Shown here piece after piece: positions 11,545-21,839 of a stretch of 64,000 nucleotides of DNA (position 1 is the stretch's first letter; every line of letters begins with the position of its first letter). Made by a program: the position numbers and the translations under genes. The notes below the pieces were generated by a model. It did not search any database, was not told the DNA's origin, and saw only the letters and a list, made by a program, of their open reading frames with translations. The DNA is taken from assembly GCA_010909165.1 (NCBI GenBank), contig MU008186.1, forward strand, positions 496,001-560,000, given 5' to 3'. This DNA is from Anthoceros angustus. Taxonomy: Eukaryota; Streptophyta; Anthocerotopsida; Anthocerotales; Anthocerotaceae.

Positions 11545-11738
11545 TGTTAGAAAACAAGAATTCCTGTGTTCAAGACATTAGAAATGGTGTGCTATGCATA
11601 CATATATAGCCTTTGGCCTTGTCATACTCTCGATAGTATGAAACCCTATCTCGCCTCGGATAATCCTATATACTTCTAGGACTTATACTCATAACTCTAA
11701 TATGTGATGTGTTGCACCAATCCTATAGATTTCTAACA
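11545..11738 (-). repeat. Copia 5' LTR
   Basis: A 194-bp LTR followed on its right by GTCTC (11739-11743), the partner of the left target-site copy. It drives transcription leftward in an intact element. Confidence 0.9.
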
Positions 11739-11799
11739 GTCTCACTCGGCTCCATGTTCGTGGAGCGACAAAAAGTGATGAGCCTCCAACTTACATGGT

Positions 11800-12840
11800 G
11801 ATACCCTTGTCACTGTGGTGGAGGGTCTTGAATGGGGTTAGCTGGGCCTGTGGAGGATTGGGTGGGATTGGCCTCGCCACCGTCAGTCGTGCTTGGCATT
11901 GCATCTTCGCAGCCCACCCGGACGAGGATTAGGATCGAGGAGGAGCAGATTTGCCCCTTGCACCTCCCAAATGGCGATTGTGGGAACCTCCACCTGCCAA
12001 AGCCGGCAAGATGACCCACCGGTTACCATATGCATGGAGCTGGCCAAGACGTACGGGCCTGTAATGCTGCTCAAGGTAGGAGCCTTCAACATGCTCTTCA
12101 TCACCGACCCCAAGATTGCTGGAGACTGTTTCTGCACTAGTCGAGGAAAGGAAAAGCAAGTTGATGTATCGATTATATAGCTAGGGGAGGAGTCTGACAA
12201 GGCAGAGCTTTTATATTTGCGTGCATGCGAGTCTCCGTATGGGGAATCTGAGGCTTGTGAAGAAGCTGCACGCGTGAGAGCGTTAACAGAAAGCCGCAGC
12301 TTGAGGAATTGAGGGCGGAGGAGACTCAGGAAACAGTTCGGGAGCTCTTGGAGGCGTCCAAGGGGAATGTTGCAGTGCATGTGGTTAGGAGGCTGAAGTA
12401 CTTGATGATGACTCCATCGATGCGGTGTTCGAGTTGTTCTCCAATCCCATGGTGGAGGATATTATCCCCGCTCTTGCCTGGGTGGATGCGGTGTCAGGCT
12501 TGCGGAGCAGGATGCGGATGGTAATTGCCAACCTGGATAAGAGTATCCAAGGAACACTGGATGCACGGAAGCAGGATCTGCTAGAAGCGAGGAAGCACGC
12601 CGAATTTCTTTGTCCCAAGTGGGAGCAAGAAGAGGCGCTGACGGCCTCCACCGCCAAAGATCGAACCCACAGGCAAGGCTTGAGAGATTGCCGGCCCATA
12701 GGAGCACAACTAGTTCAACACGACCGGTTCGGCCCATTTGCAGGCAGAAGAACACTTTCAAACCGCATCACGAGATCTTTGATCAATCCTCTAGTCACCA
12801 ACTGCAACCGCAGACGCTTAGAATGAGTTGATAGACTACC
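11800..12840 (+). pseudogene. Cytochrome P450 pseudogene, N-terminal half, copy 1
   Basis: Plus-strand fragments in all three frames read as the first half of an A-type P450. There is a hydrophobic start after ATGGTGATACCC (11799), a hinge resembling LPPAPPKWPIVGN (about 11960-11990), then LAKTYGPVMLLKVGAFNMLF and ITDPKIAG (about 12040-12120). A C-helix to F-helix stretch (ELRAEETQETVRELLEASKG, about 12305-12365) and the open segment MFELFSNPMVEDIIPALAWV (12425 on) follow. No I-helix, ExxR or heme-binding Cys is seen, so it is truncated as well as frameshifted. It lies directly beside the copia insertion and is not a copy of the 841-2764 gene, because its wording differs throughout. Confidence 0.85.
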
Positions 12841-13616
12841 TTCTTGAATCCATTCGATTCTTCACGAGATTTGCCAAGACCATCTTTCTGCTTTGAGCCA
12901 CGACACGGAGGTTACGATGATGGGCAATCGTTTCTCACAATTCAAACAACAAGCAAGTCAGATACAATATGAGGAGGAGCATCGAAACGAGGACGACACA
13001 TTAGATTTGTTTTTCCTCTTCTATGATTTTGATTACATTCAATACTCACCTTGCGGGTGCTAGATTGCTTTTCAACTTGTTGACATGTTGTTGAACGGTG
13101 TCGCCTCAACCATCTTGAAGTTGGAGAATTGACTTTCCAGCATTTCGCTCACAATGCTCTTCTTCTCATCGTTGTGCAAGAATTTTCCATGCATCCTGCG
13201 AAGAGACACACTCGCTCAATTGTGAGAGAATGTCATCGACACATTCAGATAATATTAGCCAAGGCTTTCGCATCCTTGTCTATATCCTTTTCGAAGCGCC
13301 ATCTGAAGTCCATTTTCCACAAACTTCCACAATCCTCTCAATGAGAAGAGATTTTAGCTTCAACTTCCATAATGTGAAGTTCCGCCATCAAACTTCTCCA
13401 CTTGACGCGTAGTCTCCATATGCACACCTCGAAAGCTATGCAAAGACAAGACAAAAGTTCCTCGCACCAAAACTACTACCAAGCTTCACAAAATTGCAAG
13501 CGAGCTTTTCACGGACACTTAGTCCGCATAACTACAAACAATGCAATAGAAGACAAGTGGCAAGAGTCCCACAGGTGGTGCAGTGCTTTACGCATCTCGA
13601 ACCATGCTCGATACCA

Positions 13617-13804
13617 TGTTAGAAAGCAGTGTGTTCAGACATTAGAAATGGTGTGCTATGCATACATATATAGCCTTTGGCCTTGTCATACTCTCGATAG
13701 TATGAAACCCTATCTCGCTCCTGGGATAATCCTATATACTTCTAGGACTTATACTCATAACTCTAATATGTGATGTGTTGCACCAATCCTATAGATTTCT
13801 AACA
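13617..13804 (-). repeat. Third copia LTR, created by tandem duplication B
   Basis: An LTR of 188 bp preceded by the same primer-binding site (13602-13616) and followed by GTCTC (13805-13809). Because flanking pseudogene sequence is copied with it, this is not a separate insertion or an LTR-LTR recombinant. Confidence 0.9.
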
Positions 13805-13849
13805 GTCTCACTCGGCTCCATGTTCGTGGAGCGACAAAAAGTGATGAGC

Positions 13850-14900
13850 CTCCAACTTACATGGTGATACCCTTTTGCTGCTGTGGTGGAGGGTCTTGAA
13901 TGGGGTTAGCCAGTTTCAGTGTGGAGGATTGGGTGGGGATTGGCCTCGCCACCCTGGTTGCATCGTGCTTGGCATTGCATCTTCTGCAGCCCACCTGGAC
14001 GAGGATTAGGATCCAGAGGAGGAGCAGCGTGTCAGTTGCCACCTCCCAAATGGCGATTGTGGGAACCTCCCACCTGCCAAAGCAAGATGACCCACCCACT
14101 ATGCATGGGCTGGCCAAGACGTCACGGCCCTGTCTTTGCTCAAGGTAGGAGCCTTCAACATGCTCTTCATCACCGACCCCAAGATTGCCGGAGGCACACT
14201 AGTCGAGGAAAGGAAAAGCAAGTTGATGTATCGATTATATAGCTAGGGAGGAGTCCGACAAGGCGGAGCTTTTATATTTGCGTGCATGCGAGTCTCCGTA
14301 TGGGGAATCTGAGGCTTGTGAAGAAGGCTGGTGCAGTCGCTTTCAGCAGCAGTGCAGCTTGAGGAATTGAGGCGGAGGAGACTCGGAAGCAGTTCGGGAG
14401 CTCTTGGGCGCCCAAGGGAATGTTGCAGGTGCATGTGGTTAGGAGGTCAAGTATGATGACTCCATCGATGCGGTGTTCGAGTTGTTCTCCAATCCCATGG
14501 TGGAGGATATTATCCCCGCTCTTGCCTGGGTGGATGCGGTGTCAGGCTTGCGGAGCAGGATGCGGATGGTAATTGCCAACCTGGATAAGAGTATCCAAGG
14601 AACACTGGATGCACGGAAGCAGGATCTGCTAGAAGCGAGGAAGCACGTCAGAATTTCTTTGTCCCAAGTGCAGGGAGCAAGAAGAGCGCGCAGCGCGCAG
14701 CACGGCCTCCACCGCCAGCACTGAACCCACAGCGGCAAGGCTTGAGAGATTGCCGGCCCATAGGAGCACAACTAGTTCAAATACGACCGGTTGCTGGCCC
14801 ATTTGCAAGGACGAGAAGAACACAGTCTTCAAACCGCATCACAGCGAGATCTTTGATCAATCCTCTAGTCACCAACCTGCAACGCCTGCACGCTTAGAAT
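13850..14900 (+). pseudogene. Cytochrome P450 pseudogene, N-terminal half, copy 2
   Basis: Duplicate of 11800-12840. It keeps an open stretch for the membrane anchor (about 13900-13990, WVGIGLATLV in pieces) that is broken in copy 1. The LFSNPMVEDIIPALAWVDAV segment (14473 on) is identical. It also lacks the I-helix and heme region. Comparing both copies lets the ancestral N-terminal half be recognised, which supports a single P450 gene before duplication. Confidence 0.85.
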
Positions 14901-15255
14901 GAGTTGATAGACTACCTTGCTGAATCCATTCCGATTCTTCACGAGATTTGCCAAGACCATCTTTCTGTTTTGAGCCCTGACACGGAGGTTACGATGATGG
15001 GCAATCGTTTCTCTTCACAATCCTGAAACAAGCAAGCTGTATACAATATGAGGAGGAGCATCGAAACGAGGACGACACATTAGATTTGTTTTTCCTCTTC
15101 TATGATTTTGATTCTGTTCAATACTCACCTTGCAGTGCAGGCTAGATTGCTTTTCCAAGTTAAGTCACAGTTCATATGGTTCATATGGCGAGTAATATCG
15201 TCCTAGCAAACATGTCACCTGGCACTCATGCACCCAATCCCACTCCTAGTGTTGT

Positions 15256-15940
15256 CCCAATATAGAGTTTAGGGACAAAAAATAGGCTTAATGGGACCGA
15301 TTATGCTATATGGTCCATGAGGCTAACGCAGATCCTTGAAGAAAATGAGTTGATGGGCATTGTAGATGGCTCTGAAGCTATCCCTACAGCCCCAACAGAA
15401 GATGTCCTAGCTTGGCAGCGGAAGGACGGGAGGGCAAGGTCAATACTGATCGCCTCCCTGGACAAGACAATGATGCCTCACACCATAGGTACAGCCACCT
15501 CAAATCCTATATGGAAGGTATTCAAACTCATTTACAAATACAAGAGCTTTGTTTCGATGGTGCATGTATGTTGTGACTTCTTCAACCTATGAATGAAGGA
15601 CACTGAACCTGTTGAGGCTTACATACACAAGTTTAGAACTATGAGAGCTAACTTGGCTTGTTGTGGCACTGTGTGAATAGAGGTTCAGGCTGATGTATGC
15701 CTTCTCGCTTCTATGCTAGACACCTATATAGCCATGTGGTGAGTTCACGGTGCATGTATGTTGTGACTTCTTCAACCTATGAATGAAGGACACTAAACCT
15801 GTTGAGGCTTACATACACAAGTTTAGAACTCTGAGAGCTAACTTTTTGTGTAACGCGGTGAATAGAGGTTCAGGCTGATGTATGCCTTCTCGCTTCTATG
15901 CTAGATACCTATATAGCCATGTGGTGAGTTCACAGAATGC
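15256..15940 (+). pseudogene. Ty1/copia gag fragment (UBN2-like)
   Basis: The plus strand reads LNGTDYAIWSMRLTQILEEN, then WQRKDGRARSILIASLDK and ATSNPIWKVFKLIYK (15317-15560). This is the N-terminal part of a copia gag polyprotein: the N-G-x-N/D-Y-x-x-W start and the later L...L pattern. A KDTEPVEAYIHKFRTMRANL segment follows in another frame (about 15598-15660) and is repeated by a 190-bp tandem duplication. It belongs to a different copia element on the plus strand, and no LTR is seen nearby. Confidence 0.8.
15561..15935 (+). repeat. 190-bp tandem duplication in copia gag
   Basis: Units 15561-15750 and 15751-15935 both start TGCATGTATGTTGTGACTTC and both end in GTGGTGAGTTCAC. They differ by a few substitutions and small deletions. 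Confidence 0.88.
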
Positions 15941-16716
15941 AACAAAAAGAGCAGTTGTACAAGCTACGGCTGCTGGAGCTACACCTTCTGTCGCATTGGA
16001 GGAGGTCCTTGGCAATTCTATGGACTCAACTTGTGTTGGACTAAAATATGTAAGCAAACTTTGTCTAGCATTAGACTTCCTTGACACTTGGATCTAATCA
16101 AAATTGATTGAATGAAATTACAAACTTGTTTTGAAATTTCTTCCTTTTCTTGAACTTGTGAATCCAATTTCTTTTAAAGTCTAATTTTGTGCTCCTTAAA
16201 TTATTTCTCTTGCTTTGCACCCTTGAATTTTCTCCAATATCCTTATCTACCAGGATTGATGGAATCCATGGTGAATTGACAAGTATTGGATGCACAAATT
16301 ATGCATCAAATAAATATAAAATTGAGCATAATACAATTACTGCTGATGTTCAAATATGGTAGAAACATATCTTGAAAATTAGATAATCTAGAGTAGAAAA
16401 TGCATTAGGGATTTGATGCCTTTGTAGGAAGCAAATAGTATGCTCAAGGATCAAGAGCAAGGTACTATGATACTATGATGAAAATCATACACTTGCTCAA
16501 AGATGTTTGTAGCATTATTGTCATGATAGAAAGTAGAAGTGTTTATAAAATAGAGGTAGTTATATATAATTGTAATTAATATAATCAATAACTAAATAAA
16601 ATAACTATCTCTAATCTTAAAAATTAAATAATAATTAACTCTAAGGATGCCCCAATGAATAATACCCATATTAACAACATATTTTATCACTCGTACGCAC
16701 TATCACAAAAGCTAGC
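15941..16716. other. AT-rich intergenic with a dispersed repeat
   Basis: A short frame to about 16097 has no recognisable domain. The rest is AT-rich. The part from about 16478 to 16680 (around GCTCAAAGATGTTTGTAGCAT) matches, inverted, the region near 33170-33430, so it is a dispersed repeat. Within it AGAGGTAGTTAT and ATAACTATCTCT form an imperfect inverted pair. Confidence 0.6.
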
Positions 16717-18463
16717 TTAGAATCGAGACTTTCTCTTTCGCCCTGTGTACTTCGTGTCAGGAGGAACGTTAAGAACTCCCTGGTTCCTTCTCTCCTCTTT
16801 CTTCTGCAAAACCCAAGCCCGGCCTTTCACTTTTTGTTCGGCCTTCACTTTTTGTGTCGCTTTCACTCTCTGCCTCTTGGCAATCCTTACCTGTCATCAA
16901 AATAAAACACAGTGTGATGTTACGCACCCAGAAGCAGCAGACGTCAAAGGTAGAGGGTGACAGGGACTTGCTTGATTGCTTACTGTTTGGCTCTCATCAC
17001 TGTCACTCCCACTCTCATCGCTGTCACTACCACCATCTTCCCCCTTGGCCTTGGGGAGCACATAGCTCATACTTGGTGGGCCACAGGTTAAGCAGAGGTA
17101 GTACTTCTTTGAGCGGGTACTGAAAAGAATAGGTTAAGTTAGGACAAGTGAACCTGGTGAGTGTTGTGCTCTTGCTGATGTGTGTAATGTCAGAAGGAAG
17201 GCTACACACCTGTGCGGGTAATCCACAACGAGACCGCCGGTGAAGCCCGCTTGCAATGCTGCCCGGGCGATTATCTCCACCTGGGCTGCATTCTCTGGAT
17301 AGAGTTGCAGAACTGCCTTCGCACCCCTGACCAGGCACCTGTACAGGGAAGCGAAGAAGGCCCTGCAATACAGCTGAAACCGCGTTATGGACTGATGAAC
17401 GTGTGTCAACCAAAGCAACTGCAACCGGCTGAGATGCGAGGAGGGCATTACTTGAGTCGAAGGTGAGGATTGTGGCAGGACTTGTCAGCATTGCAAAGCC
17501 ACTGATCACCCATACACGAAGCCACAAACATGGATTTAGGTTTCCATGTCATCCCAAGTGAAAGCCCAACCTGTGCGCATCCACAGAAAATACAAGGAAT
17601 AAAATAGGCCCTACTGCAGGGTGTAGAGAAAGCTGGTAGTTACCTGAATAGCAGAGATGCTTATGGCACCATCTATAGTGCCATCCCGCAAACTCATTCC
17701 CTGCTCCAGCATGTCAGCCATGAATTCACTGACCTTGCACCCTAAACCTTGATGCTCAATACCATGAAAGAAAAGAAAAGAAAGCAGACCTGGCCAATGT
17801 CGCAGAGAGCAAGATCCCCCTCTACCTCTCGTTCCACCGCAATGTCTACAGAACAAACAAACAGAAATCAATCTCTTACCCGTTCAGCCCCCCATAAACC
17901 TCTTCCATAAGATTGTCAGTGTGTTACCTACCCAGCATGGCTTGGGAGATGTCAAGTCCAATCCAGTGATTCCCACTTTTTGTCAACGTTTCTCCACTGA
18001 GACCTGACCCACATCCTACGACCAAAACCACGAACCACACAAATTGTTGGTGGCAAAACCCAAAATCCGAAATCTCTAACCCAAGCACTGAAATCTCACC
18101 ACAACCACGAACCACACAAATTGTAGGTGGCAAAACCCAAAACCCAAAATCTCTAACCCAAGCACTGAAATCTCACCAATGTCCAGAAGTACTCTAGGCA
18201 CACCGTCATCCGGCAACTCGAGAATCTCCAAGGCCCTTCTGCTCATCTTAGCCTGCAATATCGCCCGGAACAGAAACGGATAACCAAAACGCCCGACCCG
18301 TACACAAGATTACCAAAACGACGAAAATCCGCACAAGCACGGCTTCCCACACAGACTCAAAGACCTGGACTTCTATCATCCTCGATGATGTTGTGTACTT
18401 CCGAGCCTCCCTCTCATTGTAAAATACTTCAGGCGGATTCTGATGCTCTGGGCGGGGCGACAT
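16717..18463 (-). CDS. RID2: 18S rRNA (guanine-N7)-methyltransferase, BUD23/RID2 homologue, intact
   Basis: Nine exons on the minus strand (18463-18365, 18252-18177, 18015-17932, 17845-17790, 17700-17644, 17501-17452, 17362-17210, 17119-16984, 16890-16717) join with GT-AG introns into 295 codons (294 aa plus stop), matching the length of plant BUD23/WBSCR22 proteins. Seen in order: PPEVFYN and [10 protein letters not shown] at the start, the SAM-binding motif I LLDIGCGSG (55-63), [11 protein letters not shown] (76-86), [18 protein letters not shown] (115-132), the [20 protein letters not shown] block, VVDYPH, an acidic [13 protein letters not shown] stretch (about 222-235) and a basic tail TGRKRKSRF. 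By family knowledge it uses SAM to methylate N7 of a guanine in 18S rRNA during 40S maturation, together with TRMT112, in nucleolus and nucleus. All motifs are intact and every splice junction keeps frame. Confidence 0.96.
18027..18178 (-). repeat. 76-bp tandem duplication in BUD23 intron 2
   Basis: Units 18027-18102 and 18103-18178 are nearly identical. On the minus strand both contain GGTGAGATTTCAGTGCTTGG, so the duplication repeats the 5' splice-site sequence. The upstream copy is the used donor, because it alone follows the complete exon 2 coding sequence. The downstream copy is a decoy within the intron. Confidence 0.88.
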
Positions 18464-19376
18464 CGCAACAAATCTGCAGGGAAAAGCGCTGATACCGTTT
18501 CTCACTGAAGTCACTTGATATATATAGGTAGTGACATACCGATAAGGAAACAGCTAACATATATAGGTAGTGGCATACCGAGAAGGAAACAGCTAACTTC
18601 GAGCATAAGATCGTTTCCAGATTGGAAACGATCTCATTGCATGGACATGAAAGGGTCAGTCTGTGGTTGACAGGGACAAGGAAGGATGTGGCGGCCTGGA
18701 TGAGGCGAGAGGATTGTGAGCTACTGAAGATCAAAGCGGAGATGGTGTGATTGCTTGGTTACGGAATGCCCCCAAGAAGGACAGGGAAATCGAGCTCCAG
18801 AGCTGAACCAGGCAATGCAGCCTGCACTGAAGGCAGTGCAGCAGCATTGCAGCGCTGGGTAAAGGCAAGGCTGCTGAGCTGAGACTTGAATCGGATTTAG
18901 AGCGCTCTCTTTTGACGTCTGTGCCACATGCAGGAGCCTGGAAGAGCCTGGTGCTTTGTCTGAGAACTTGTCTGGGAAGAATGCGGTGTCAGTGCGGTCT
19001 CCGGGTGGAATTGATCTGCCAACTCTTTCATTTTTTCCGCAAACGATCAAAGCGTCTGCACTGCCCTTGCTAAGGATGGTGTAGCCTCATCACGTCTGGT
19101 TATTGGTCATGCACAGTACCCAGGCATCCTGCCGTCTCAATTTTCCCGATAGCGATGCTGTAACATGGCCACAGTATGGCAACCGGACGCATTGGGGACC
19201 CAGCAAATCGGCGGGTGGGCAGGGATTGTACCAGGGGCTCCCGCTCAGCTCACTTGAGGGAGTCATTGAGCACTGGCAAACAAGCACGCCTGTAGGTGCA
19301 GCAGTGTGAGGAGCCCTGCACTTCCGAGAAAAGCTATGGCTGGCATCGGCTGGGAAAAGCATCGGCAAATCGGCAT
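18464..19376. promoter_or_regulatory. BUD23 upstream region with a 40-bp tandem repeat
   Basis: This is the 5' flank of the minus-strand BUD23 gene. At 18519-18558 and 18559-18597 a unit beginning ATATATAGGTAGTGRCATACC and ending AGGAAACAGCTAAC is repeated directly, 55-135 bp before the start codon. It may lie in the 5' UTR or core promoter. Beyond about 18720 there are short frames on both strands without recognisable domains. Confidence 0.5.
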
Positions 19377-20120
19377 CGCATTTGCCACCTGTGCTCCATC
19401 AGGACTAAACAAGGCACAAGAAAAATCAAGCAGTTCCTCTTGCCAGAAGACTGCCACTTGAGCTTGAAGGTCACTTAATTCCAAATTCCATATAGGTTCT
19501 GAAATAGAAAATAGAAAATAATATAAAATAGAACCTTTTTAATATAGTATATATAATAGAAAATAGATCCTTTTATGAATATAGAACCTAGAACCTAGGT
19601 CCAATATAGCGTCCAATCAACGGCCCTTTCCACAACATGTACATGGTGTAGAAGACAGGACATTCCAGTGTCATGCCACCCAGTTTCGAAAAACAATCGT
19701 TGGAGCTTTGGTTCTGCAACTGGGCCATCCACAGCCTTCTCCAGAACAATTGGTCTAAGAGGATGCTCAGCTTTAGAAGCAGACAAAAAACCTTCCCATA
19801 ATGCAGGAACTTGCGCACAACGTGTTGAGAGCATACAACTCGAAAGGTGAGCAAACTTACTTCAAACTGTTGGTAACTCCAATGCCATGGATTCTTACAT
19901 CACTTATGAGGATCTTCCTATTTTGCCCCATACCTAGAATAAGGATGGCAACGCAAGAAACTCGCTGAGGCTTGGATGACACCCTAGAAACAATAGTGGC
20001 GCTGATGAAAACAAACAAGTCAGTTCTAACTGTCCCGAAGATTACTTACTCTCTACGAAACTGCTTGACAAACACTCCTGCATAATCACCATCAGAGGGA
20101 GCACCTATCATCATCGCTGT
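19377..20120. other. Unassigned part of the duplication
   Basis: AT-rich tracts (about 19495-19600) are followed by sequence whose minus strand has an open, protein-like stretch at 19595-19834 (with SASKAEHPLRPIVLEKA and PKLQRLFFETG). A second short minus-strand frame near 20041-20125 reads GTDTAMMIGAPSDGDYAG and ends at a GTAAGT donor-like site. They could be exons of one minus-strand gene, but I do not recognise the family. In copy 2 the first stretch is broken by indels. Confidence 0.35.
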
Positions 20121-20229
20121 GTCCGTACCCTGGAAGACAGATATTCACGGAAGAAATATCAGTCAACCACCTCATGGAGGGCACTTCAGGCAGTTCTACA
20201 ACCATCTGCCATGGGGATCAGGCCCAGGA

Positions 20230-20520
20230 GTAGAATGCTACCCACCTCACAGGAGGGCATTACTCCAGCCAGTCATGTTTCTTTTGTGTGCCTCCTTCAG
20301 GCCTGTGCCAGTGTCGGAGCTTTGCATCAGGCATGAGACCAAATCTCTTTGGCCAAAGAGATGTGGTCTCATGGACTGCCATGATTGCAGGTATGCTCAG
20401 CATGGTCTCAGTCAAGAGGCCCTCACTTTGTATGCAAGTATGCAGCGTGAGGCTTGACTGCTCCAAATCATGTCACATTCGTGTGCCTGTCATGAGACCA
20501 CTTGTCCTGCCTATTGTCCC
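20230..20520 (+). pseudogene. PPR repeat fragment, copy 1
   Basis: The plus strand reads, across two frames, an L-type PPR pattern: LCASFRPVPV-type sequence, then QRDVVSWTAMIAG and YAQHGLSQEALTLYASMQRE, then NHVTFVC. That is about two repeats of a plant PLS-class PPR protein with no start or end, so it is a remnant. It abuts the OSB-like fragment on the opposite strand. Confidence 0.75.
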
Positions 20521-20701
20521 ACCACTGTCTAGGATCTGAGAACAGGTCCTGCCATAACAGCTCCAGCCTGGCTCTCTTCAAAGCTTCCTGGCTGATATCA
20601 ATCCCTGCAGACGAAGCTGCGGCTGGCGGGCATGTAGAATCGACACGGATCCATGGTCGTTGCTCAGTCCTTGGTTGCGAATCCTTGGCCGAACTACCCA
20701 A
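20468..20701 (-). pseudogene. OSB-like (PDF motif) fragment, copy 1
   Basis: A minus-strand frame of 77 codons contains ALKRARLELLWQDLFSDP followed by RQWWDNRQDK. This resembles the start of the PDF motif of plant organellar single-stranded DNA-binding (OSB) proteins, where LW...(N/D)P..WWDNR is characteristic. The expected continuation (PDFKHK-type) and the OB-fold domain are absent. The frame passes into sequence overlapping the PPR remnant. It is a fragment, and the assignment rests on this one motif. Confidence 0.45.
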
Positions 20702-20985
20702 GTCTGGAATCGGAAAAGGGATTCACTGAGCTCACAGCCATAGCTCCTACGGATTTTATTAAAGTAATTTTCATATTATAGTGGAATCAAAAGTATATAC
20801 GGTATTGTTGAAATTTTAATTTAGGTAGATAGGTATTACCGTTGTCAGTAAGTGGAGTTACTTAACAGGACGACATCTAAGAACAAAGGCTACTACCTCG
20901 AAAGCTCCCGAACTCGTTCATACTCTGCGCAGTGCGGTCTGTGTGAAAGCTGAGGCCTGTGCACTGCACAGAGAGCGCTGTGGTC

Positions 20986-21572
20986 ATGGACAGGCAGGAG
21001 GGAATGTATTTGCCGCATGATGTGCTTGGGGCGCACGACTCTCTCAGATTTGGTTTGCCTGCTCTGAAACAAGATGCCTTGCCGAGGCATCCTGCCGAGA
21101 CCGTGCAGCGCACGCATCAGAAGTTGCATGAGGACACCAGGAAAACCATGCTAAGACACCTACAGGGGTCGGCTTTTGTCACAAAGCTGGACATTGAGCA
21201 GCAGATTCTGTCTCGGTAATGAGCTCCCTGTCAGCTAGGACTTGCTCTTCTTCGTGTTCCGGAGACTTATATGGTACTTGGGTGCGCAGCGTGCAACGGC
21301 CGCCAGGTTTGGTTCCTTCCTCCATGCTTGGCTTGGACTCCTACAATAGGACCCTGGAGAGCTTCGGTTTTGAAGACTATCTCAATGGTAAGCACTGTGT
21401 GCTGGAGCACACCTGAAGTTTGAGACTTTGTTAGGGCATGTTGTCTCATGACCTCCTCCTGGTGTCTGCAGATCCGCGAGACTCTGAATTGTTCACACCA
21501 GCTGATTTGCATCATGGGATGGAAGTTCGGCTTGGATTGTCTAGTGGTCCTGTTTCGAAGTCGTTCACATGA
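20986..21572 (+). CDS. UMP1: Proteasome maturation factor UMP1 (POMP), intact copy
   Basis: Three exons (20986-21215, 21290-21387, 21472-21572) with GT-AG introns of 74 and 84 bp give 143 codons (142 aa plus stop), the usual plant UMP1 length. Seen in order: DSLRFGLPALKQD, HPAETVQ, LQGSAFVTKLDIEQQILSR, then VQRPPGLVPSSMLGLDS, ESFGFEDYLN and finally HHGMEVRLGLSSGP. These match the plant UMP1 consensus closely. By family knowledge it is a short-lived chaperone that joins half-proteasomes during 20S assembly and is then the first substrate degraded. The start is the ATG at 20986, in frame and just before the conserved region. An upstream in-frame GTG is not needed. The duplicate at 58300-58879 is disrupted. 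Confidence 0.95.
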
Positions 21573-21839
21573 GCCCAGGTAGTGCATATGTTTTGCACCA
21601 GAATGTGTCCCTTTTCATATGGCGGTTGTCAGCTTGAAGCTTTTCAGGAAAGGTTAAAGGATACAAAGACCTCTGCTACAAAGTGCTTGACAGTCTTGAA
21701 CTAATTACATTAGGCTACTACCTACTGGGTTTCGAGAAAGTATTTGCATCAATGCCGATCCCCACAAGAACACGACCCATTCTGAAAACGGTGAATACGG
21801 TGTGCATCTGTGTTGGTCACGGCAGCTAGAGAGTCACAT

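Larger units (their letters stand above)
5291..11738 (-). mobile_element. Ty1/copia LTR retrotransposon, degenerate, with internal tandem duplication
   Basis: The element is read on the minus strand. Its 5' LTR is 11738-11545 and its 3' LTR is 5486-5291, each 194-196 bp and bounded by TG...CA. The flanks carry a GTCTC target-site duplication. A primer-binding site complementary to initiator Met tRNA lies inside the 5' LTR and a polypurine tract lies before the 3' LTR. From 5' to 3' I see a gag zinc knuckle, GAG-pre-integrase, integrase, reverse transcriptase and RNase H, which is the copia order. All parts are interrupted by frameshifts and stops. The span from gag to integrase is present twice (7080-9036 and 9037-10959). 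Without this duplication the element would be about 4.5 kb, typical of copia. It is probably not autonomous now. Confidence 0.92.
10993..13066. repeat. Tandem duplication B, unit 1 (gag end, LTR, P450 pseudogene)
   Basis: A 2074-bp unit begins GCTTTTCAACTTGTTGAC inside the copia element. It runs through the 5' LTR, the target-site copy and the adjoining P450 pseudogene, ending where unit 2 begins at 13067. Sequence after unit 2 resumes with GCTTTTCCAAG, giving a shared 7-base word GCTTTTC at the junction. Confidence 0.9.
13067..15148. repeat. Tandem duplication B, unit 2
   Basis: Second copy of 10993-13066, 2082 bp, with the same order: copia gag end, LTR, GTCTC, P450 pseudogene. Differences from unit 1 are mostly short indels. 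Confidence 0.9.

Noticed and set aside
13617-13804. Third LTR as a second copia insertion or solo LTR
   Set aside because: The flanking gag and P450 pseudogene sequence is duplicated with it and the same GTCTC follows, so one tandem duplication explains it.
17027-17527. 166-codon minus-strand frame over BUD23 exons as a separate gene
   Set aside because: It crosses introns in the wrong frame. The spliced BUD23 model explains the same region with intact motifs.
20959-20985. Upstream GTG start for UMP1
   Set aside because: The ATG at 20986 is in frame, gives the normal family length and needs no non-standard start.
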